64,000 nucleotides of DNA from Streptomyces sp. NBC_01591 (GTDB lineage: Bacteria; Actinomycetota; Actinomycetes; Streptomycetales; Streptomycetaceae): positions 3,968,001 to 4,032,000 of the forward strand of contig NZ_CP109327.1 in assembly GCF_035918155.1 (NCBI RefSeq). Direction: 5' to 3'. How positions within the stretch are numbered: position 1 is the stretch's first letter; each line of letters opens with the position of its first letter. This document shows, in pieces, positions 63,590 to 64,000 of the stretch. A program made the position numbers and the translations under genes. A model generated the notes under the pieces. That model was given only the letters and a program-made list of their open reading frames with translations. It had not been told where the DNA came from and did no database searches.

Positions 63590-64000
63590 GACATTCTCCC
63601 TTCTAATTCAATCAATGGTCGGATCTTTCGCAACGAAAAACAGATCCCTCGGCGATACGGTTGCCGAAATATTCGGAGGGTGAGTGCCACACAAAAGACT
63701 CGGATGAGTATTTGCATGCACGCCAGCTGAAAATGCAATGCGGACAGCCGCGCAAAATCTCCGATGGAACAGGAGAATTGCCGGATGTAGCCCCGTATCA
63801 TTACGTCACTGCTTCAGCGTGGTGATCATTATTGCTCCCCGTTGCGCCACCAACTATAGGAACCCTTTACCTGCCGGGATCAAGCAGAACGCGAGTGACG
63901 TACATCACATGACATGTGTGGAACTTTGGAGTATTGCACTCCGGTTCAGGTGTGAGAAGTTTTGCATGGCTGGAAATTTCCGCAGCGGGCCGAACCCCTC
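63590..64000. promoter_or_regulatory. Upstream region of the linaridin operon
   Basis: About 410 nt, visibly AT-richer than the rest of the window and without a supported gene. It must hold the promoter for the precursor genes, reading leftward. Candidate sites: GTGACGTACATCAC (GTGA-N6-TCAC) at 63890-63903 and the palindrome CACATGACATGTG at 63906-63918. A regulator gene, if any, lies beyond the window. Confidence 0.5.

Noticed and set aside
63577..63801. A 74-codon - strand frame upstream of the precursors
   Set aside because: No ribosome site or family. It overlaps the first precursor start and the likely promoter.
1..64000. CRISPR arrays, insertion sequences, rRNA genes or an integrase
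   Set aside because: I saw no regularly spaced repeats, transposase motifs, rRNA sequence or integrase in the window.

Overview
The window is high-GC actinobacterial DNA, almost certainly a Streptomyces chromosome. Evidence: GTG/TTG starts with GGAGG-type ribosome sites, a folate/ftsH/hpt/tilS/dacB/ppa block typical of the genus, a helix-turn-helix/ATPase/DUF397 regulatory trio, and an RppA type III polyketide synthase beside a P450.

Positions 1-16300 hold a truncated ArsR regulator, a two-component pair, a MidA-type methyltransferase next to a stand-alone NuoD paralogue, an osmoprotectant (OpuB/ProU-type) ABC transporter, an esterase, an MprF-like protein, and a + strand folate operon (folP, an NTF2-like gene, folB, folK). 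Positions 16300-24600 are mostly - strand housekeeping (dacB, a zinc metalloprotease, tilS, hpt, ftsH, folE) with divergent ppa. Positions 24700-34500 carry transporters, a TipAL-like MerR regulator, a ClC channel next to glutamate decarboxylase (a probable acid-stress pair), a PadR/DinB pair and an aldehyde dehydrogenase. Positions 34500-43900 hold the HTH/ATPase/DUF397 cluster, where a near-identical 31-nt element sits upstream of two of the genes, then a FUSC membrane protein, a DUF2786 protein and a MacB-like ABC exporter. Positions 44000-48000 hold a DUF1259 lipoprotein and a P450 + RppA pair (flaviolin/THN chemistry). A DNA polymerase, an SprC-like protease, an APH-fold kinase and a serine hydrolase follow.

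At 54346-54389 lies the 3' half of a tRNA-Thr(CGT) with its terminator but no 5' half. This is the signature of an attachment site left by an integrated element. Everything to its right is therefore probably acquired and runs past the window end.

That right-hand segment (about 54.7-63.6 kb, - strand) is the most interesting part. Two adjacent small genes encode peptides carrying the PxxxTP leader motif of linaridin RiPP precursors; one reads TPIMATPA, close to the cypemycin precursor as I recall it. Downstream come a hairpin, a fusion of an HTTM-like membrane domain to an alpha/beta hydrolase (LinH-like), a small FAPNP-motif protein, a SAM methyltransferase, a two-helix membrane peptide, an ABC exporter, a phytoene-desaturase-like flavoprotein, a secreted protein interrupted by an in-frame TGA, and an M23 peptidase. 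Stop/start overlaps link most of these, so they probably form one linaridin operon. The two predicted cores are unusual: very rich in Ala/Gly/Val, poor in Thr, and sharing a VGAYxxGRxxG ending. No LanD-like decarboxylase is visible.
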